This document shows, piece by piece, positions 5,947 to 6,137 of a stretch of DNA of 6,137 nt. Below the pieces are notes generated by a model, which searched no databases, was not told where the DNA came from, and saw only the letters and a list, made by a program, of their open reading frames with translations. Origin of the DNA: Wenzhouxiangella sp. (GTDB taxonomy: Bacteria; Pseudomonadota; Gammaproteobacteria; Xanthomonadales; Wenzhouxiangellaceae); assembly GCA_007116585.1 (NCBI GenBank), contig SKIE01000261.1:1-6137 (forward strand), in the 5' to 3' direction. Both the position numbers and the translations under genes were made by a program. Every line of letters begins with the position of its first letter. The first letter of the stretch is position 1.

Positions 5947-6137
5947 TCAAGCCTGATTCGGGTTCAGCAAGCCAAGCGTGTGCTCGGCCACCATGCGCTC
6001 CTCGTCAGCCGGGATCACCCGGGTGGCAAACTCGGGCAGAAAATCCAGCCGCTGCACGATCCTGTCGCGAACCGGAGCGGCGTGTTCGCCGATGCCGCCG
6101 GTGAACACCAGCAGATCCAGTCCGCCCAGCGTCACCA
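5947..6137 (-). CDS. ackA: Acetate kinase, C-terminal fragment (start outside window)
   Basis: Acetate kinase transfers phosphate between acetyl phosphate and ADP, giving acetate and ATP. Only the last 62 or so residues are in the window, and the frame stays open to the right edge; the GTG at 6135 is an internal valine. LGGLDLLVFTGGIGEHAAPVRDRI is the conserved GGIGE region of the nucleotide-binding domain. VIPADEERMVAEHT corresponds to the family's VIPTNEE-x-x-IA-x-x-T segment, whose glutamates include one reported as essential in the archaeal enzyme. Between them, only about six residues (PEFATR) link DFL to VIP, whereas E. coli AckA has nearly 30, so a loop/strand segment appears missing. 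The frame is intact, so this is not a simple frameshift. The gene lies 44 bases upstream of ppdK on the same strand and may be its operon partner. Confidence 0.9.
   Translation of the reverse strand, partial: VTLGGLDLLVFTGGIGEHAAPVRDRIVQRLDFLPEFATRVIPADEERMVAEHTLGLLNPNQA

Noticed and set aside
5903..5950. Upstream TTG start for ppdK giving 16 extra residues
   Set aside because: The family N-terminus begins at the ATG at 5902, the TTG overlaps the ackA stop, and the promoter-like element would lie inside the extension.

Overview
The window reads as a compact, GC-rich bacterial chromosome segment with no mobile element, CRISPR array or RNA gene that I can see. The protein set (ArfB-type ribosome rescue factor, a histone-like lysine-rich AT-hook protein, DapA, PPDK with an acetate kinase upstream) fits a proteobacterium, most likely a gammaproteobacterium. 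That assignment is inferred from protein character alone and is weak.

The left half is all on the + strand. It starts inside a class V PLP-dependent enzyme whose true start lies left of the window. This gene overlaps arfB by 4 bases (ATGA). A spacer of about 87 bases carries a promoter-like element, followed by a small, extremely lysine-rich DNA-binding-type protein. After a further 15 bases comes dapA (TTG start, strong Shine-Dalgarno), encoding the first committed enzyme of lysine and diaminopimelate synthesis. The lysine-rich gene and dapA are almost certainly co-transcribed.

The gap at 2989-3157 separates converging genes. It holds an 80-base inverted repeat with perfect 17-bp outer arms, an abutting 16-bp perfect palindrome, and an A6 tract (T6 on the minus strand). 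It is probably a shared termination or repeat element.

The right half is all on the - strand. It holds the C-terminal end of acetate kinase (start beyond the right edge), a short gap, then a full-length pyruvate phosphate dikinase. These two may form an energy-metabolism operon linking acetyl phosphate/acetate and PEP/pyruvate/PPi.

The most unusual points are: the pairing of a 22% lysine protein with dapA; a 14-base promoter-like motif shared (13/14) between the lysine-rich gene and ppdK; the structured intergenic element; an acetate kinase C-terminus that looks about 20-25 residues short; and an insertion of about 40 residues in the PPDK C-terminal barrel. I found no convincing evidence of a wholly new multi-gene system.
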